Below, piece after piece: positions 5,191 through 6,703 of a stretch of DNA of 6,703 nt (its first letter is position 1; each line of letters opens with the position of its first letter). The DNA is taken from positions 1 through 6,703 of the forward strand of contig JAQXFF010000318.1 of NCBI GenBank assembly GCA_029250425.1. Direction: 5' to 3'. Under the pieces are notes generated by a model, which worked only from the letters and a program-made list of their open reading frames with translations, did no database searches and had not been told where the DNA came from. Made by a program: the position numbers and the translations under genes. This DNA is from Candidatus Thalassarchaeaceae archaeon (GTDB taxonomy: Archaea > Thermoplasmatota > Poseidoniia > Poseidoniales > Thalassarchaeaceae).

Positions 5191-5850
5191 CTATTCTGTA
5201 GGTTCATGCTTCGCGCGTTCATTTCTCATCGCTTCTTCAAATTCATTCCAAAGCTCCTTTTCAACTTCTGCTCGGATGACTGGAACCATTTCTTCGACAA
5301 CTTGCTCGCGAACTTGGTCTCGAATAGCAACAGCAACTTGACCAACAATTTCTTGTTCAATTTCTGCACGTAAATGCTCTCGAATCTCTTCAATATTGAT
5401 TCCATGCTGCAAATCCCCATCCCCTCCACCATCTCCTTGGCGATGGATCAGTCTAGCCCGTTCATCCGCCATTTGTTCGATGTGTTGTTCAATTCGTTGA
5501 ACAACTTCCAAGCTCCACTCTGAATGTGGGTCTGGAAGACGACCTTGACTCACCATCTGTTGCATCATCTGCACACTTCGAACACGAACGGGGTCTCCCG
5601 CCAGATAATCAGCAGCACCCGTTACAAATGATAGAATCGCTTCAACAAATTCACCTTCAGGAATGTCTGCAGCACACCCTGGGCATTCTGTAACTTGACC
5701 ATCTTCCAATCGCTTTTTTACAGTCTTTCCAGCAGCATCTCTCTTCGCTTTTCTTCTAACAGGTTTTGGGGGCCCATCAATGTCAAATGACACCTGTGAC
5801 GCGAGAAAACCATCCCCTTCTCGAAGTAGCCTTTCTTGCTCTTCCGACAT
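5191..5850 (-). CDS. Unknown protein with basic N-terminal segment and strictly 4-periodic C-terminal helix
   Basis: This 219-residue soluble protein is not recognised. Order: acidic N-terminus (1-13); Pro/Lys/Arg-rich segment (27-47), possibly contacting nucleic acid or acidic partners; a single CPGC (56-59), too few Cys for a classical zinc ribbon unless it dimerises; a globular-looking helical part (66-135) with a Met/Gln-rich run; a Gly/Asp linker (139-146); and a long charged helix (151-212). In that helix hydrophobic residues fall exactly every fourth position from Ile156 to Met208 (156, 160, 164 ... 204, 208), flanked by Glu/Gln/Arg. No signal peptide or membrane helix is seen. ATG at 5850 is preceded by GAGCAAAG, a weak Shine-Dalgarno at best; no better in-frame start exists nearby. 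It lies downstream of the phosphopantoate ligase with an 80-bp gap, so it may have its own promoter. Confidence 0.8.
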   Translation of the reverse strand: MSEEQERLLREGDGFLASQVSFDIDGPPKPVRRKAKRDAAGKTVKKRLEDGQVTECPGCAADIPEGEFVEAILSFVTGAADYLAGDPVRVRSVQMMQQMVSQGRLPDPHSEWSLEVVQRIEQHIEQMADERARLIHRQGDGGGDGDLQHGINIEEIREHLRAEIEQEIVGQVAVAIRDQVREQVVEEMVPVIRAEVEKELWNEFEEAMRNERAKHEPTE

Positions 5851-5930
5851 CTTTGCTCAGAGACATGTTGTTTTTTTCTAGGCAAAAGCCTTCTGCCGGA
5901 AACAGTATTCCTGCCCAGTATTTTGAGGTA
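5851..5930 (-). promoter_or_regulatory. Spacer between the CoA-pathway gene and the 4-periodic-helix gene
   Basis: This 80-bp spacer holds two direct copies of CAGTATT on plus (5903-5909 and 5916-5922; AATACTG on the coding strand) spaced 13 bp apart, a small inverted repeat AGGC-TTTT-GCCT (about 5880-5891), and an A-rich run (A7 on the coding strand, 5871-5877). These could be part of a promoter or operator for the downstream gene. The run is A rather than T in the direction of transcription, so it is not an archaeal poly-T terminator. Function is inferred. Confidence 0.3.
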
Positions 5931-6695
5931 TTACTCAAGAATCCGAAGCATTACTGCTATGACTTCTTGTAAGTTCAAATCATTGTCCCAATCTTCATCT
6001 TGAGATGCTGATTCGCGCATTAACTCATTCAATAGGATTGGAACACATCGTGTCAATTCATCTACAATAGTGACCGATGCGGTTTTTGCAGTTCTCGAGA
6101 GGGGATTCAAATCGATAACACACACAGTTTTACCCATTGCAATGAGTGCTTCACACCGATCTCCATCTTCAAGTGGAACAAGGATTGCATTGGCTGACAA
6201 GATACCATCTGAATGGCAATTGGCTCTTGGCCCATCTAGATTTGGAATTTGACCATCGGGATTGTCCCCCAAGATTGGAACATTGACAATTTTTTCAGCC
6301 AGGTTTGGATATAATTTTGTAGCATCCATTCGTTGTTTCTCAAGCGCTGAAATCAATGCTTTCATACGCTCAGGGGTTCGATAGTAAATGTTGACTTCGA
6401 CTGGACAATTTAGCACAGCAGCACAGGCAATCAATTGAGTCCCAGCAAGTGCGACAGTATTTCCATTGACTGAAATGACACATTTGTCTGCAGAAAGTAG
6501 TGCACTTGCAGTTTTGCATATCGCCATTCTTGCAGGTTCACAGGTCGCTTCTCCAAGAAGATAATCAAATGCTTCACCACGACCGTGGGCAATCAACGCA
6601 GAATCAGCCAACATGCCGGCATTAGCCGCATCAGTCATCCGCTTCCTCGCCATTAGTGACGCATACCGTGGGTGTGATTTTGGGACCTCTCCCAC
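5931..6695 (-). CDS. 4-phosphopantoate--beta-alanine ligase (archaeal phosphopantothenate synthetase)
   Basis: This archaea-specific enzyme condenses 4-phosphopantoate with beta-alanine using ATP to give 4'-phosphopantothenate. With pantoate kinase it replaces the bacterial PanC/CoaA steps of CoA synthesis in the cytoplasm. The 254-residue length fits the family. Diagnostic blocks: PKSHPRY (5-11), LIAHGRGEAFDYLLGE (34-49), SVNGN (75-79), EVNIYYRTPER (100-110), a region ending in PNLDGPR (151-157), VPLEDGDR (173-180) and IDLNPLSRTAKTASVTIVD (194-212). The C-terminus ends in an acidic stretch followed by a short hydrophobic helix (about 230-254). GTG at 6695 gives the N-terminus expected for the family; the frame stays open to the window edge (Val, Ile, then a codon ending in TG), so the true start could be three codons upstream at a codon only partly in the window. 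Pantoate kinase is not in this window. Confidence 0.95.
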   Translation of the reverse strand: MGEVPKSHPRYASLMARKRMTDAANAGMLADSALIAHGRGEAFDYLLGEATCEPARMAICKTASALLSADKCVISVNGNTVALAGTQLIACAAVLNCPVEVNIYYRTPERMKALISALEKQRMDATKLYPNLAEKIVNVPILGDNPDGQIPNLDGPRANCHSDGILSANAILVPLEDGDRCEALIAMGKTVCVIDLNPLSRTAKTASVTIVDELTRCVPILLNELMRESASQDEDWDNDLNLQEVIAVMLRILE

Positions 6696-6703
6696 AACAA
6701 TCA

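Noticed and set aside
5674..5685. Zinc ribbon in the 4-periodic-helix protein
   Set aside because: Only one CxxC pair (56-59) is present and no second Cys/His pair lies at a suitable distance, so metal binding by a single chain is not supported.
5866..5891. Terminator after the phosphopantoate ligase gene
   Set aside because: The short AGGC/GCCT hairpin is followed by A, not T, in the direction of transcription.
1..6703. CRISPR arrays, tRNA or rRNA genes, insertion sequences, toxin-antitoxin or defence genes
   Set aside because: No repeated spacer pattern, tRNA-like cloverleaf, rRNA segment, transposase motif or terminal inverted repeats were seen. Almost all sequence is accounted for by eight genes.

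Overview
The window looks like part of a compact archaeal chromosome. The strongest evidence is a gene for the archaea-only CoA pathway enzyme 4-phosphopantoate--beta-alanine ligase. Supporting signs are a GAGGT Shine-Dalgarno matching the archaeal 16S tail, GTG starts, A/T-rich elements about 25-30 bp upstream of some start codons, and very tight gene packing. A planktonic euryarchaeote of the Thermoplasmatota type (Marine Group II/Poseidoniales-like) would fit the style of the proteins. That placement is inference, since no rRNA or other marker gene is present. The window holds eight protein genes, no RNA genes, no mobile elements and no CRISPR. No gene-free stretch is longer than about 110 bp.

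Left part (1-1653): two nucleotide-sugar genes are divergently transcribed from a 79-bp intergenic region. One is a nucleotide-sugar 6-dehydrogenase on the minus strand, cut by the window edge. The other is an extended-SDR UDP-hexose/UDP-N-acetylhexosamine 4-epimerase on the plus strand. A dehydrogenase plus 4-epimerase is the TviB/TviC or WbpO/WbpP combination, which makes UDP-GalNAc-uronic-acid-type sugar donors, so this is probably the edge of a surface-glycan or S-layer glycosylation locus.

Middle part (1583-3887, minus strand): three genes of unknown function read leftward in the order coiled-coil plus winged-helix-like protein with a PIP-box-like peptide, two-helix membrane protein with a long coiled coil, and a second two-helix membrane protein. 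The last two are only 9 bp apart and look translationally coupled. The last gene runs 71 bp into the 3' end of the epimerase on the opposite strand. This cluster is the best candidate for something undescribed: a membrane-anchored coiled-coil pair next to a possible DNA-binding or PCNA-binding protein.

Right part (3998-6703): a beta-decarboxylating dehydrogenase of the isocitrate/isopropylmalate/tartrate family is on the plus strand. It carries the Lys-Tyr pair associated with NADP use, but its substrate pocket is not diagnostic. Two base pairs beyond its stop is the end of a convergent minus-strand gene of unknown function, whose C-terminal helix has a hydrophobic residue at exactly every fourth position for more than 50 residues. 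Upstream of that gene is the phosphopantoate--beta-alanine ligase, whose start lies at or just beyond the window edge.
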